DNA of 64,000 nt, taken from NCBI GenBank assembly GCA_963678705.1, contig OY783219.1:3224001-3288000 (forward strand), written 5' to 3'. Shown one piece after another: positions 50,001-62,960 of the stretch. The notes beneath the pieces were generated by a model, which searched no databases, was not told the DNA's origin, and saw only the letters and a list, made by a program, of their open reading frames with translations. Origin of the DNA: Panorpa germanica. Lineage: Eukaryota > Arthropoda > Insecta > Mecoptera > Panorpidae. Within the stretch, counting starts at the first letter, position 1. Every line of letters begins with the position of its first letter. The translations under genes and the position numbers were made by a program.

Positions 50001-52828
50001 CCTCTTTAGAACAGTTCATCTCTCTGAAGACCAATGTGTCCAGCATTTCAACGACAGTGACAATTTTTAATAAACAACGCTTAAAGTATATAAGCAATTG
50101 GTCTATCTTCATGCAAGTGAAAATAAGTTAAAATTGCATAAATTGCAACCCTCTTTACAAGTGGTCTATAAAGACTAGACAGGTACAGAACACCGATGTC
50201 TTGGTCTATATTTTTGTGTGTAGTGTTTAGGTTAAGGTTTTAGGTTAAGGTTTATAATGGCTAGAGATTTAAAGGACAACAACGATTTAGTCTAGCACAC
50301 AGAGAGGCCTATAAAATACGAAAACTGTTCTCTCTTTAGAACAGTTCATCTCTCTGAAGACCAATGTGTCCAGCATTTCAACGACAGTGACAATTTTTAA
50401 TAAACAACGCTTAAAGTATATAAGCAATTGGTCTATCTTCATGCAAGTGAAAATAAGTTATGATTGCATAAATTGCAACCCTCTTTACAAGTGGTCTATA
50501 AAGACTAGACAGGTACAGAACACCGATGTCTTGGTCTATATTTTTGTGTGTAGTGTTTAGGTTAAGGTTTATAATGGCTAGACATTTAAAGGACAACAAC
50601 GATTTAGTCTAGCACACAGAGAGACCTATAAAATACGAAAACTGTTCTCTCTTTAAAACAGTTCATCTCTCTGAAGACCAATGTGTCCAGCATTTCAACG
50701 ACAGTGACAATTTTTAATAAACAACGCTTAAAGTATATAAGCAATTGGTCTATCTTCATGCAAGTGAAAATAAGTTATGATTGCATAAATTGCAACCCTG
50801 TTTACAAGTGGTCTATAAAGACTAGACAGGTACAGAACACCGATGTCTTGGTCTATATTTTTGTGTGTAGTGTTTAGGTTAAGGTTTTAGGTTAAGGTTT
50901 ATAATGGCTAGACATTTAAAGGACAACAACGATTTAGTCTAGCACACAGAGAGACCTATAAAATACGAAAACTGTTCTCTCTTTAAAACAGTTCATCTCT
51001 CTGAAGACCAATGTGTCCAGCATTTCAACGACAGTGACAATTTTTAATAAACAACGCTTAAAGTATATAAGCAATTGGTCTATCTTCATGCAAGTGAAAA
51101 TAAGTTAAAATTGCATAAATTCCAACCCTCTTTACAAGTGGTCTATAAAGACTAGACAGGTACAGAACACCGATGTCTTGGTCTATATTTTTGTGTGTAG
51201 TGTTTAGGTTAAGGTTTTAGGTTAAGGTTTATAATGGCTAGACATTTAAAGGACAACAACGATTTAGTCTAGCACACAGAGAGACCTATAAAATACGAAA
51301 ACTGTTCTTTTTTTAAAACAGTTCATCTCTCTGAAGACCAATGTGTCCAGCATTTCAACGACAGTGACAATTTTTAATAAACAACGCTTAAAGTATATAA
51401 GCAATTGGTCTATCTTCATGCAAGTGAAAATAAGTTAAAATTGCATAAATTCCAACCCTCTTTACAAGTGGTCTATAAAGACTAGACAGGTACAGAACAC
51501 CGATGTCTTGGTCTATATTTTTGTGTGTAGTGTTTAGGTTAAGGTTTTAGGTTAAGGTTTATAATGGCTAGACATTTAAAGGACAACAACGATTTAGTCT
51601 AGCACACAGAGAGACCTATAAAATACGAAAACTGTTCTTTTTTTAAAACAGTTCATCTCTCTGAAGACCAATGTGTCCAGCATTTCAACGACAGTGACAA
51701 TTTTTAATAAACAACGCTTAAAGTATATAAGCAATTGGTCTATCTTCATGCAAGTGAAAATAAGTTAAAATTGCATAAATTGCAACCCTCTTTACAAGTG
51801 GTCTATAAAGACTAGACAGGTACAGAACACCGATGTCTTGGTCTATATTTTTGTGTGTAGTGTTTAGGTTAAGGTTTTAGGTTAAGGTTTATAATGGCTA
51901 GAGATTTAAAGGACAACAACGATTTAGTCTAGCACACAGAGAGGCCTATAAAATACGAAAACTGTTCTCTCTTTAGAACAGTTCATCTCTCTGAAGACCA
52001 ATGTGTCCAGCATTTCAACGACAGTGACAATTTTTAATAAACAACGCTTAAAGTATATAAGCAATTGGTCTATCTTCATGCAAGTGAAAATAAGTTATGA
52101 TTGCATAAATTGCAACCCTCTTTACAAGTGGTCTATAAAGACTAGACAGGTACAGAACACCGATGTCTTGGTCTATATTTTTGTGTGTAGTGTTTAGGTT
52201 AAGGTTTATAATGGCTAGACATTTAAAGGACAACAACGATTTAGTCTAGCACACAGAGAGACCTATAAAATACGAAAACTGTTCTTTTTTTAAAACAGTT
52301 CATCTCTCTGAAGACCAATGTGTCCAGCATTTCAACGACAGTGACAATTTTTAATAAACAACGCTTAAAGTATATAAGCAATTGGTCTATCTTCATGCAA
52401 GTGAAAATAAGTTAAAATTGCATAAATTCCAACCCTCTTTACAAGTGGTCTATAAAGACTAGACAGGTACAGAACACCGATGTCTTGGTCTATATTTTTG
52501 TGTGTAGTGTTTAGGTTAAGGTTTTAGGTTAAGGTTTATAATGGCTAGACATTTAAAGGACAACAACGATTTAGTCTAGCACACAGAGAGACCTATAAAA
52601 TACGAAAAGTGTTCTCTCTTTAGAACAGTTCATCTCTCTGAAGACCAATGTGTCCAGCATTTCAACGACAGTGACAATTTTTAATAAACAACGCTTAAAG
52701 TATATAAGCAATTGGTCTATCTTCATGCAAGTGAAAATAAGTTAAAATTGCATAAATTCCAACCCTCTTTACAAGTGGTCTATAAAGACTAGACAGGTAC
52801 AGAACACCGATGTCTTGGTCTATATTTT
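44084..52828 (+). repeat. Second satellite domain with a looser ~4-4.3-kb higher-order repeat
   Basis: Private variants recur as pairs: AATGTCTCCAGC (43750 and 48051), ACTATATAGGTAC (45544 and 49513), GGTTTATCATGGC (45620 and 49590), and the 13-base-shorter monomers (46413, 50366, 52003). The spacings are ~4.30 kb on the left and ~3.97 kb on the right, so one monomer was lost in the second block. A five-monomer piece then recurs (50366 and 52003). Confidence 0.75.
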
Positions 52829-52837
52829 CTAGACAGT

Positions 52838-53571
52838 CTATGGTTTCTTCGTATTTATAAATACAATGTGCTCCGAAATTATCGATATAATGTCTGTGTG
52901 TCCATCTTTAAGTGAACGTAAAAATCGTGGCACTAATAGAGTGATGGGAGAGGAGAGGGGGATGGTTTCTTTGCACAAATAGAGTGATTGGGAGAGGAGA
53001 GGGGGATGGTTTCTTCATATTTATAAATAAAATGTGCACCGAAATGATCAATATAATGTCTGTGTGTCCATCTTCAAGTGGACGTAAAAATCGTGGTACA
53101 AATAGAGTGTTGGGAGAGGAGAGGGGGATGGTTTCTTCGTATTTATAAATAAAATGTGCACCGAAATGATCGATATAATGTCTGTGTGTCCATCTTCAAG
53201 TGGACGTAAAAATCGTGGTACAAATAGAGTGTTGGGAGAGGAGAGGGGGATGGTTTCTTCGTATTTATAAATAAAATGTGCACCGAAATGATCGATATAA
53301 TGTCTGTGTGTCCATCTTTAAGTGGACGTAAAAATCGTGGTACAAATAGAGTGTTGGGAGAGGAGAGGGGGATGGTTTCTTCGTATTTATAAATAAAATG
53401 TGCACCGAAAGGATCGATATAATGTCTGTGTGTCCATCTTCAAGTGGACGTAAAAATCGTGGTACAAATAGAGTGTTGGGAGAGGAGAGGGGGATGGTTT
53501 CTTCGTATTTATAAATAAAATGTGCACCGAAATGATCGATATAATGTCTGTGTGTCCATCTTTAAGTGTAC
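52838..53571 (+). repeat. 122-bp minisatellite, about six copies
   Basis: GGTTTCTTC starts at 52842, 53008, 53130, 53252, 53374 and 53496, a 122-base period. Between 52963 and 53007 is an extra partial unit repeating AGAGTG..GGGAGAGGAGAGGGGG. Each unit holds a G-rich segment and TGTGCACCGAAATGATCGAT. The array directly follows the truncated end of the 331-bp satellite. Outer units are the most diverged. Confidence 0.92.
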
Positions 53572-54566
53572 GTAAATATCTCGTTTTTGAAAGTGACTCG
53601 CTGAATGAAAAATCCGCTGATATGCTTTTACAAAAGAATGTATTTATTACACGAGTTGGAAATAAGATAGAATGCTACACAAAACATCATTTTATAGCTA
53701 ATAAATACGTACATAAAAATTGATTATTTTACCTTAAATTAAAGGTTTTGTTAACGTCAGAAAATGTGAATTTATCTTGCAAGAAAATTTAGGGTTGAAG
53801 ATTGAAAAATTAAAAAATGATACATACTCGTATTCGCCCACATAACCAAGAGTTATAAACAATTAAAATAAAGATATTAATGCACACCCTTTACTTATTC
53901 TTCTAACTTAAACATAAGACCTGTCGATTTGAATTAAGTTTACGCTTAAACAATTTTTGATATGAACTTAATTTATATTAAAAGTATAATGAAAAATAAG
54001 GGGATGAGCACAGAGGAGCTCTCCTAAAAAATAAACCGAATGTTAAAGTCGTTCCGTGGGGTAAGAGGGAGGACGGGTGGTGTCGTAGAGGGTAGCATGA
54101 TGGTAGAGAAGGTGGATGTAGGTTGAACCAGCAGTGGCAGAGACTCTGTTAAGAGTTCAAGAAGAAGAGAACAATAAGAAAAAAACAAAAACAAATGGCC
54201 GTTGTAGGAACTGTTGGACATCTTCTATTAATATCAAATTACAGCAATAAAATATCGTATTTGTGGAAGTACCAGTAGTGCTACAGTATACATACACACT
54301 CGAAAGTACAAGTAGATAACTATCTATAGTTCCATTTATGACGGATCAGGTGTGACACACTTACAAAAGTTAATCTGTGTAAAAAACTACGATGCAATAA
54401 GTATCTATAATATTTTATAGTTCAATTACGAGAGATCTGCATCGACTCATGTTTTAGGTGAACTCTCTTTTTTATTCGCTTGTTAAAAAAAGTGTGTTTC
54501 TACGATGTTGAAGACATGCCGTAGTCTTTGTTAGTTTCCTTAATCCAGCTCCGGATTAAATCTATC
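53572..54566. other. Spacer between minisatellite and detached satellite fragment
   Basis: A 67-codon frame starts in the last minisatellite unit (53520) and ends at 53723; its later part has mixed composition but no recognised motif. A minus-strand 65-codon frame near 54024-54221 is low in complexity. No gene is supported. Confidence 0.5.
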
Positions 54567-54993
54567 TAAAGACCAACGTATCTAGTTTCTTCACGATACT
54601 GACAAATTATAAAAAACTATGCTTCAAGTATATAGTGGTCTATTTACAAACAAGTGAAAATAAGTTTTGATTGCATAAATTGCAACCCTCTTTACAAGTG
54701 GCCTATAAAGACTAGACAGGTACAGAACACCGATGTCTTGGTCTATATTTTTGTGTGTAGTGTTTTTGTGTGTAGTGTTTAGGTTAAGGTTTTAGGTTAA
54801 GGTTTATAATGGCTAGACAGGTAAAGAACAACAACGATTTAGTCTAGCACACAGAGAGACCTATAAAATACGAAAACTGTTTCCCTTTTTAAAACAGTTC
54901 ATCTCTCTGAAGACCAATGTGTCCAGCATTTCAACGACAGAGAATATTTAAAATGAACAACGCTTAAAGTATATAAGCTATTGGTCTATTTCC
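54567..54993 (+). repeat. Detached fragment of the 331-bp satellite
   Basis: About 1.3 monomers. The centre (~54660-54930) is close to the array consensus and has the GTGTTTTTGTGTGTAGTG insertion also present in the array monomer at 46067. Both ends decay (AAGACCAACGTATCTAG on the left, GAGAATATTTAAAATGAAC on the right). It lies 1.7 kb beyond the array end, separated by the minisatellite. Confidence 0.9.
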
Positions 54994-57900
54994 AATATTC
55001 AACTAATATATAATCTGAGTGAACTCTTTTTTTTGGCGACTCAAACGCGGGGCTATTATAAATTACGTCCAATAAACTTCCTGAAATCCTGAACCGCTCC
55101 CACTCCCCTCTCTTTCTTACATACTGCGTTTAGTACGCTTGTTTAAAAACAAAAATTATAAATTTAGCCACTCGCGAAAATTTAGAAGATTTTATATTTT
55201 TATAGAAAATTAGCTCTGTTTTTAACTATACCTTTATACAAAAAAAAAGTTATATATTTTATGCTACATGTGACGTAATAACGCTTCAGACGCTTATAAA
55301 TAGAAGTATATTACCTATTTAGGTGTTCTTTATATCCCTTTTAGGGGCCATAGTACATGTCGACTTTTAACGAGGTCTGGTCGTGGTGTAAATGATCAGG
55401 CTGCCGATTTTTATAGTAGTTTTTAGTAATCTTGCATTGGCAAGATACATAACATCAATATTTTTCTGTGTTTTTGTCATTTTTGACAGATCCGCTTCTT
55501 AGTGGTTGACTTATTCTCATAAGTCACGTTCCTTCGTTGCCAGGACCTGTGTACAGGACCTTATTTCGACCATATTAATTAATATTGGTTATACGAGTCT
55601 GTTCTAACTCTAAACTTTTCTCATTATACTAAAGCAAGAGATAAATTCAACAGGAGATCATCAAATTATCAAATAAAACTTTTGATATATCTTGCTTTAA
55701 TTAAACACTTCATTCTTTGTGTTGTCCCTCACTCCCCTTCCCAGTCTGTGGAGGGAGTGGCTGCGATATTAATACAACTTCATCAAGGATTAACCCAATC
55801 TTAAAACCGTGTTATTAAACCTGCTTTCCCTGTCCTTTCCAATTTTCAGTTGCCTCTTCCCTCTCCCCTTTCCCTTCTCATCACGGCAACAAAGCAGACA
55901 CTGACACAGAGCTTTTCTTTATAATTCACAATAATATAAACATTAATTTGTATATTCATAACTTCACAAAATTTCTATACATTCGTAAAAGTTTTGTGTA
56001 AATCATGTCTTTCTTTACCCTAAGGCTTGCAGCACCAAATAACCCTAAGGAAATCTACTCTACTTCCCCGTTTTCCCCGCTCAAGCCTAACCTCAACCCT
56101 ACCTGTGTATAATACAGAACAAATCATCTAAGAGTTAATTATCTTCAGGCACCAGGTCGGGTCCGACAGCGGATGGAAACAGTGAATAATAGACTTTAAC
56201 TAAAAATTGTGTTGCAGATTTGTTTTTTATTAATTTGTTTATTTTGTAAGATTTTAGTGAAATAGCATAACTAGGTGAAGCAGTCAAAAAATCAATTTGA
56301 AACAATTTGACCTACGAAAAAGAAACGGTCAGAAAATATTATTTTAGTAAAGATAAAATTCCATATTAATTTCACCGAAGTACCATAGAAAAAGAAACAA
56401 GATATATCTGTCTCTGTTACACTTTAATAGTTTATTTACAACTTCATTCAATACTGGTACGGTAGTGAGGCCAGGTGAAGTGATTTTGTTATTTGTAGTT
56501 CGTATTTCAGACATTCGCTTGAACGAGTGTTATTAAATTGAATTGTTTCATGACAAAAAATCATACGCATCTTCAATATGATAACAAAGTGACTCCAAAA
56601 TGTTTACTGGGACCGTAAAGTTGTTTTTAGCGGGAACTATCGAATATATTTCCAAGTAATTTAGGACAATAGTTGTTTTAAGACAATCGTGTCTGCAGTT
56701 GTTGGTTTCTATAACAAGCTCAAAGGGTTCACCACCCCTGTCTAGAGACTATAGCGTACAGGTTAGGAGATCAGGCTTCGTTTCGGTTCGTTCCGTTTGA
56801 TGTTACGTTGTCAAATGAATATAATTTACATAATTGCATTTATTTATTTTGTTTACATTATCGTCTCGCCCTTTCACAACATATAATATTACAAGTGGGT
56901 TATTTTTAGGGGTGGTTAAAGGGTTGGAGGGGTTTATGTTGGCTTAGAAAGTTTTGAGATTACACTTCACGCCCACCCTGTCCACCTGCTCTCTACTGTT
57001 AACATTTTAATATACATGCTAATTTTAATTTAACACTTGGACTTTGCAAGGTATGTACGTTGCGGTGAAACTACTTTGCAATTCAATTACTTAACTTTAC
57101 TAAGTTCTTTTAATGAATGCGTTTTATTAGAAATAGCTGATACGTCCTCACCAGCACGTATTATTAATTCAATTTAAATTGTTAAATTACCCGCTCATCG
57201 AAGAGTCCTTTTGAATCCCTGTTTAAGTAATTATGTATATGGATATGCATTTAAAAATATAGAGTTGTTCTAATAACCGTAGCTGAAGACGTAGCACCGT
57301 CTACATTCTATTTGTCCACTTTATACTTAACTTGTTGTTTCTGCAAATGAATTTTATTACGTCGTAGTAAACAAAAGGCGTGGGAGAGAAGAGTGGAGTG
57401 AGAGGGGTGCATGCGTAAGCGTATGTATACGTACCTACATTAATTAAGCACATAGCACGGTTTAATATAAATCATAATTCCACGTCAACATACACAGTAT
57501 TACCACTACATCATGGCAGGCGTAGAACATCGTAGCTTATCGCAGCGCATAGCCTAAAGCAGTACTTCACGAATTCCTGGTGTCGTAGCAACTCGTAGCT
57601 CTCAAACCACTGCGCTATGTCGTACAAAGACGGGGGTACTCAGTTCGCGCAGACACTGCATAACGAAACTAATTAGCCGCATAGCTGATTAACGCGGGCT
57701 AACTAATTAAACCTAACGCCCCCGCCCCCCTACGCCCCTCACCTCATTATGCGTTATTGTAAATGTGTGAATATACTCATTAAATGTGAAATCAGATGAA
57801 AACTTTTTAAATGAAAAGTTTATTTTAAAATTAATTGCCCTCTAGCCTTCAGTAGTTGTTAAACTTTGATATTTATGTGGGGTGGTAGTGTTTTAAGCAG

Positions 57901-58720
57901 TGGTAAGCGTCCACAGGTCGGCATAGATCGCATCAAACGTATTGATCTTATCGTATGATATATATGTATAGATTTCTTGGTGTTACTAACTACGGCATAT
58001 GATTAGAATAAGAAACTTTAAATTATTATAAGAACTACATTCTTGAAACTAATTTCTTTCGACCTTCATGTGGGGTCTTCTTTCGGTGTACAAACTATAT
58101 ATTGCCTACTATTACTATTAGTATACTATTACTTATTATTATTACTATTACTATTCCTTTATTAATATTGGCCATCATATTATAAACCTAATAACAAAAT
58201 ATAAAAAACTGACTTTCGTTACAGTGATAAACTAACTACAATAACTATTTGAGAACCATTGGGTTGTAGCTAATCTACTAAAGTTTAATGTGGCTGTAAT
58301 ATACTCTCCTAACTTTTAGAACAGTTTTTATACTATTTTTTTATTTTCGAGGGTGGTGCTATCCAATCCCCTGCTACCCTGCAACAGTGCAACACAAACA
58401 AGCCTCTACGTGAGGTCATGGGGGGTAGTTTTTTTTATTATATCAATAATTGCACTTCTCATTAGCTGTTATCCGAAACTTTAAAAGCACGGATATGCCA
58501 CTTTGAAAGTACTAGCTTGGATGTTAAAGCTCACAAGCTTGAAAGCTCAGAAGCTCGTTGAAATAAAACAAATAGAGATACTCAAGTTACGAGAGTGTAA
58601 AATGTCCAATAAGAACACTAGATTTATTTTGTAAATTAAACACATTATTTATTTGAAAGTGATGGTAGCTTTATGTCTAATTGTTAAGTACAGTAATTGC
58701 CAAATAGAACATCAAACTAT

Positions 58721-58741
58721 CCACGTGGTAATGCCACGTGG
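58721..58741. promoter_or_regulatory. Paired CCACGTGG palindromes
   Basis: Two perfect CCACGTGG octamers start 13 bases apart, separated by TAATG. Each holds the CACGTG core bound by bHLH factors in animals. There is no adjacent gene, so a regulatory role is only a possibility. Confidence 0.3.
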
Positions 58742-61263
58742 GTCTGGTTCTGCTGCAAGTCTCTTGCTTCTTTTTGTATTGTATTCCTTTCTTGTTGCTG
58801 TATAAGCACCTGCGCCTCCTTCTCCTCCTCTCTTAGCCTTTATGTTTCTTCCACTACAATCCCTCTTCCTTTTTAAGAACCTCATATTTCCTGATTCTTC
58901 TTTTGGAGAGTGAAAATTTCTTCATCTTACAAATATTGAATCTCTAGTTGAATTTAGGAGTTTTATAGTCCGTTGACAACAATGAAAGTTATTTTTTATT
59001 TTCCACCTTCAAAGTTTCTGAAGTTTTTGAAAATAAAACAAACAACAAACAAACAAGAAATGCATAAAACTTTTTGTATAACGGTATTATATGATTATTT
59101 ATTTTATTTGGTGCTTTGCATTTATTCTAGGTCGCCTATAGACCATGTGTCTTTATCTGTCAGTAGCGGCGCGTTCTCTTTTCTTTATTGATATTCAAAT
59201 GTTTTACGCTAATTTAAATCATGATTATTATAACCTAAAAATAAACACCTTTTACAAAACGTTAAGTAATAAATAATACAAGAGTTTACGCTTTTTGTTT
59301 ACTGGGAAGTTCTTTTCAATCTACCAAACTGTGTGCATGTACCGCTACTGATTTATATGCATATTTCCATGTCCTTCCAATTCCGAGGAATGGACCGAGA
59401 CAAAGAAAGAAACGTGTATGTATTGGGGATACCATTTGCTTGAGAAAGAAGTTTGTTTCTTCAATAATTTGATTTCTTTTCAATAAAAGGACATTCTCTG
59501 AAATCCCGATTCGCTGTAATACACTTAACCTTTTTTTTTTGGTTGTTTCTCCTCTTTTTTTCAATATTATTTGAATGGTTACGTGAATTTTATAACCAGA
59601 TATAGATATAACCATATAAATATATATGTATGACATAATAAAAAGTATTCTATGTAGATGAAAGTATTGAATGAGTCGTCTATTTAATGTATTGATGTCT
59701 CCAGAGAGAAGATCCTGAATTGTTCAAATTGGAATTGACCATTTAGATAAAAAATTTGAGTATTATGTTTATTTATGAAGGGTTTTCAGTTTGTAGAAGT
59801 TTGAGGGAGTACATTTGCTCAAGATTAAAATATGTAGTCAGCTACGGAACCTTCTAGTAACTGCAGTGTATATATATACTAGATAGAAGTATTAGATGAT
59901 AAGTATGTACCACAATTGAAATGCATGCAGAAAATGCATCAGTGTTATCAGTTTTTCTTGTTTATCTTGAAAACTATACGTTCCACAAAAATTTTGCAGA
60001 AAGCTTTTTTGTAGATGATACCATTATCTACAACTTTTATTAATGACTTTTTGTTGTTACTTTTCTAATAAAGAAGCTATAATCAAAAATAAACCTAAAA
60101 TTCAGTAGTGTAGTATAACCTATTTACAAGATGGGGTGGTCTCCACTATGTAAATTCAAATTTGAATCCAGTTTTGACTCCTTTACTTAATGAGAAAATA
60201 AAATTGCTGCCTTCGATTACAGATTTCGCCAAATATATGTTTTCTTTGTGATATTAATTAAGTAGTTTGCCAAGTAAAAGGTCTATTTATTTATTTATTG
60301 CATCAAACAATCACGTGAAAAAGGTGGTACACACCTGTTACTACGATACGAAACACTCTATCATTCTATTTTTAAAATATATTTAATGAATTTATAGGTG
60401 AAGTGCATTTCTGTCATAAATTAATTAATTTATTTTCAGTGTATTTTTTTTTAAAGTTGGTTAACGTGAGTATGTAGTTAAAGCAGAAATTTATATCTAT
60501 TTTAAACAAAACAATAACTACCTACGTATTATACTATATGTAGTTTGTATCCCCCACTCTACCTACCATCTACGAGCGCTACGTTGTATATCCCCCACAA
60601 CTATAGTTAGTATAGTTATAGTTACCCCCACCAGTATTATGAAGTTGATAGAGTTATGAGCTGGATCTAGATTTTGTTTTATTAATATATGTATCATATT
60701 TTAGTAGCTCGTAATAAAAATATTTAAATATAGTAAAATGGGATGTGAGTTTTACTGTCAATAAAATATTAGCAATATATTACGAATGAATTATTTATAT
60801 TTCAATATAAAGATTTGTTATTATCTCTTTTGGAATATTTCAAAATAGTTCTTTTAATCTGCATATACCGCAGATTACTGTAACTGCTTTTTTTGGGATT
60901 TATACAATGCAACATTAATAACAGAGTAACTACAATAAATAATCAATGATTTTGTAGTAAAAATCATTAAAAAAATGTATAAATAAATGCGACAGTTCAT
61001 CGTCCATCACTGTAACCCAAACTATGATCCTTCTCAATAAGTATCAATACAGTGTTACAAGGTTTTTCCATTGTTTTTACTGTTTTCCTCACTTTTATAT
61101 CTTTCCCTAGATGTCAGGGAAAAAGAATTGAATAAATGCACGCGTCTTAGAACCGGGAAACCGGAACATATCCTGGATAATGCATAAATCTTTAAACATT
61201 ATTCTGGATTCAGTATTGTTGAGAGACTCTATGTAATTCGATATATGGATGCTACATGACATA

Positions 61264-61344
61264 TGACGTCATCGTGTCACGTAGCGTCGCGTCGAGTGTG
61301 TCAAAGTTCAAAGAACATGGAAATTGTAACGATATGTGACGTCA
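61264..61344. promoter_or_regulatory. Two TGACGTCA palindromes
   Basis: Full CRE-type octamers at 61264-61271 and 61337-61344, both next to ATATG-like words. TGACGTCA is the consensus for CREB/ATF-type factors. The intervening CACGTAGCGTCGCGTCGAG is CpG-rich compared with the surroundings. No gene follows within the visible sequence. Confidence 0.3.
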
Positions 61345-62234
61345 TCATATACACGACAAAAACCTTCACGTTTGCACTTCAGTTGCGAAATAATTTATCG
61401 AAATTTGGACAGGACAACATCTGTCGTGTCAGCTAGTTAAAAATAAAAAAATTGGTGTAACTGCACGTTAAATATATTTTTCTCTCTTTCACTCTCATTA
61501 CGTAAATGATTCGAACTTTGATTGGGTTTTTCTCGATCCCGAAACGGCCAATCAACGTTAAATTTTCAGGTTAGTTACATCCTTTATAATTGCACAAACT
61601 GTACTTTGTAGTTATAGTAACTACTTAACTACTTTGCTTTATTTTCTGTAAAAACAAATCTTATACCACTGTGGCATGTTTGAACATGTTCTACAGCCAT
61701 CTTTGTCTGTCTCGCTCTATCTCTATATGGTTAGATTCGTTCTTTTTTCTAATCCACCGTGTAACCTCTGCGTTTTAAAACTTTATCATGCATTTGAATT
61801 GAATAATACATTTCATTATTTCTATAAAACTACTGGTTAAGTTTGTATGTGTATATTTTAAAGGCGTATATATATGGTATACTTAAATTTTTATAGTATG
61901 CAAACAATACACAAGCAAGATGTGCTGCTCCACTCAAGATGCCTTGTATATAACTATGTAGTCTATGAAAACTCCTCGAGGTAGGCAACAGCTTTAACTC
62001 CAGTACCACTACCAGGTATTCAATTGAGTTCTTCTAAGAGAATTTAGAATTTACATTTATCAGGATTGTTTCTTTTTAAGCTTTTGTCTTTTTTATTCTT
62101 TATTATTGTTGTCTCTTTTTATTTTATCTTGTATTGTACTTTTTGTTTTGTATCCTTCTTTTGTTTTATCATGTGAAGACATCACTAGCAGAACATTGTG
62201 CTCTCAGGCAAATATTCACAATACATAAATATAC

Positions 62235-62265
<31 letters not shown>

Positions 62266-62266
62266 T
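62235..62266. repeat. (ATACAT)n microsatellite
   Basis: At least five hexanucleotide units in a row. Confidence 0.85.
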
Positions 62267-62920
62267 TGTATTTTTACCGTGGAGAAATCTTTATAAGTGT
62301 ATGAATAGATGATCTGTAACAGTTGTTGACAAGGATTGGTCCACTGCTTTTATTGTATAGTATCAGTGTCGAATTATAATCATAATTAAATATTGTTGAT
62401 TCTGCTAACTGATTCATTAACCACATTCGAACGTACTTAAGTGTAAGGTAACATCGATGTTTTGTGTTTTACCTTAGTTAATAGAAAAAATAACTAAGTT
62501 AAAATAATAATTAATAATAGATAAAATAAATAGAAACGTCAGCGATTCATTCCGTACGAATAGTGCGAGAATTTACCGCACCGTGCGCTGTTAGTCACTT
62601 TCCTACTATGTACTTACAGTTAAGTATCTTTTAAATTAAATTCAACTTTGAACTATGTATAAGACAACGTCATCATACCAATACATACCATCATTCTATT
62701 AGAAAATGTGCGCCAAAAGTACACAAAGATTGAAAACTAATCATTGTCGATCCTTTCCACGTGACCTGTCACCTTCATTCTCAGTGTAATACCGTTACAA
62801 TATTTTATTATAAATTTCAAGAATTTTCCTGAGATTTTTCACGGACTGAGTTGAATTATAATGAAGTTCTTTGTCGAGTTAATCAATAAATTTTAATCTA
62901 AAGCTACGTACAGCGTAAGG

Positions 62921-62960
62921 CACGTAGCGCACGTGGTGGTCACGTAGAGCACGTGGGGCG
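62921..62960. repeat. 20-base direct repeat with CACGTG cores
   Basis: CACGTAGCGCACGTGGTGGT is followed at once by CACGTAGAGCACGTGGGGCG, 17 of 20 bases identical. Each unit holds one CACGTG. Confidence 0.6.

Larger units (their letters stand above)
27912..52828 (+). repeat. Satellite array, ~331-bp monomer, about 75 copies with higher-order structure
   Basis: Monomers of 330 or 331 bases follow head to tail without interruption for ~24.9 kb. Each contains, in order, AAGACCAATGTG, AATAAACAACGC, ATTGGTCTATC, GTGGTCTATAAAGAC, TTGGTCTATAT, a telomere-like block with two TAGGTTAAGGTTT units, and GACCTATAAAATACG. The 8-base arms AGACCAAT and ATTGGTCT are inverted about 60 bases apart (28208-28215 and 28277-28284 in one monomer). 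Most monomers leave a 64-codon frame open, but many carry a TGA or TAA, so this is not coding. Length variants: a 13-base loss of one telomere-like unit, and insertions of ~14 or 16 bases in the GTGTGTAGTG region. The right end stops within a monomer. Confidence 0.97.

Noticed and set aside
28216-52197. Dozens of identical 64-codon open frames (and minus-strand 62-codon ones) in the satellite
   Set aside because: They repeat because the DNA repeats. Many monomers carry a TGA or TAA in the frame, changes are not biased to silent sites, and no start context or family similarity is visible.
27912-52828. Regular direct repeats as a possible CRISPR array
   Set aside because: The units are contiguous 331-bp monomers with no unique spacers, in a eukaryotic context.
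59316-59636. 106-codon minus-strand open frame
   Set aside because: It starts in AT-rich repetitive sequence, has no recognised domain or splice context, and its length is not surprising for this base composition.
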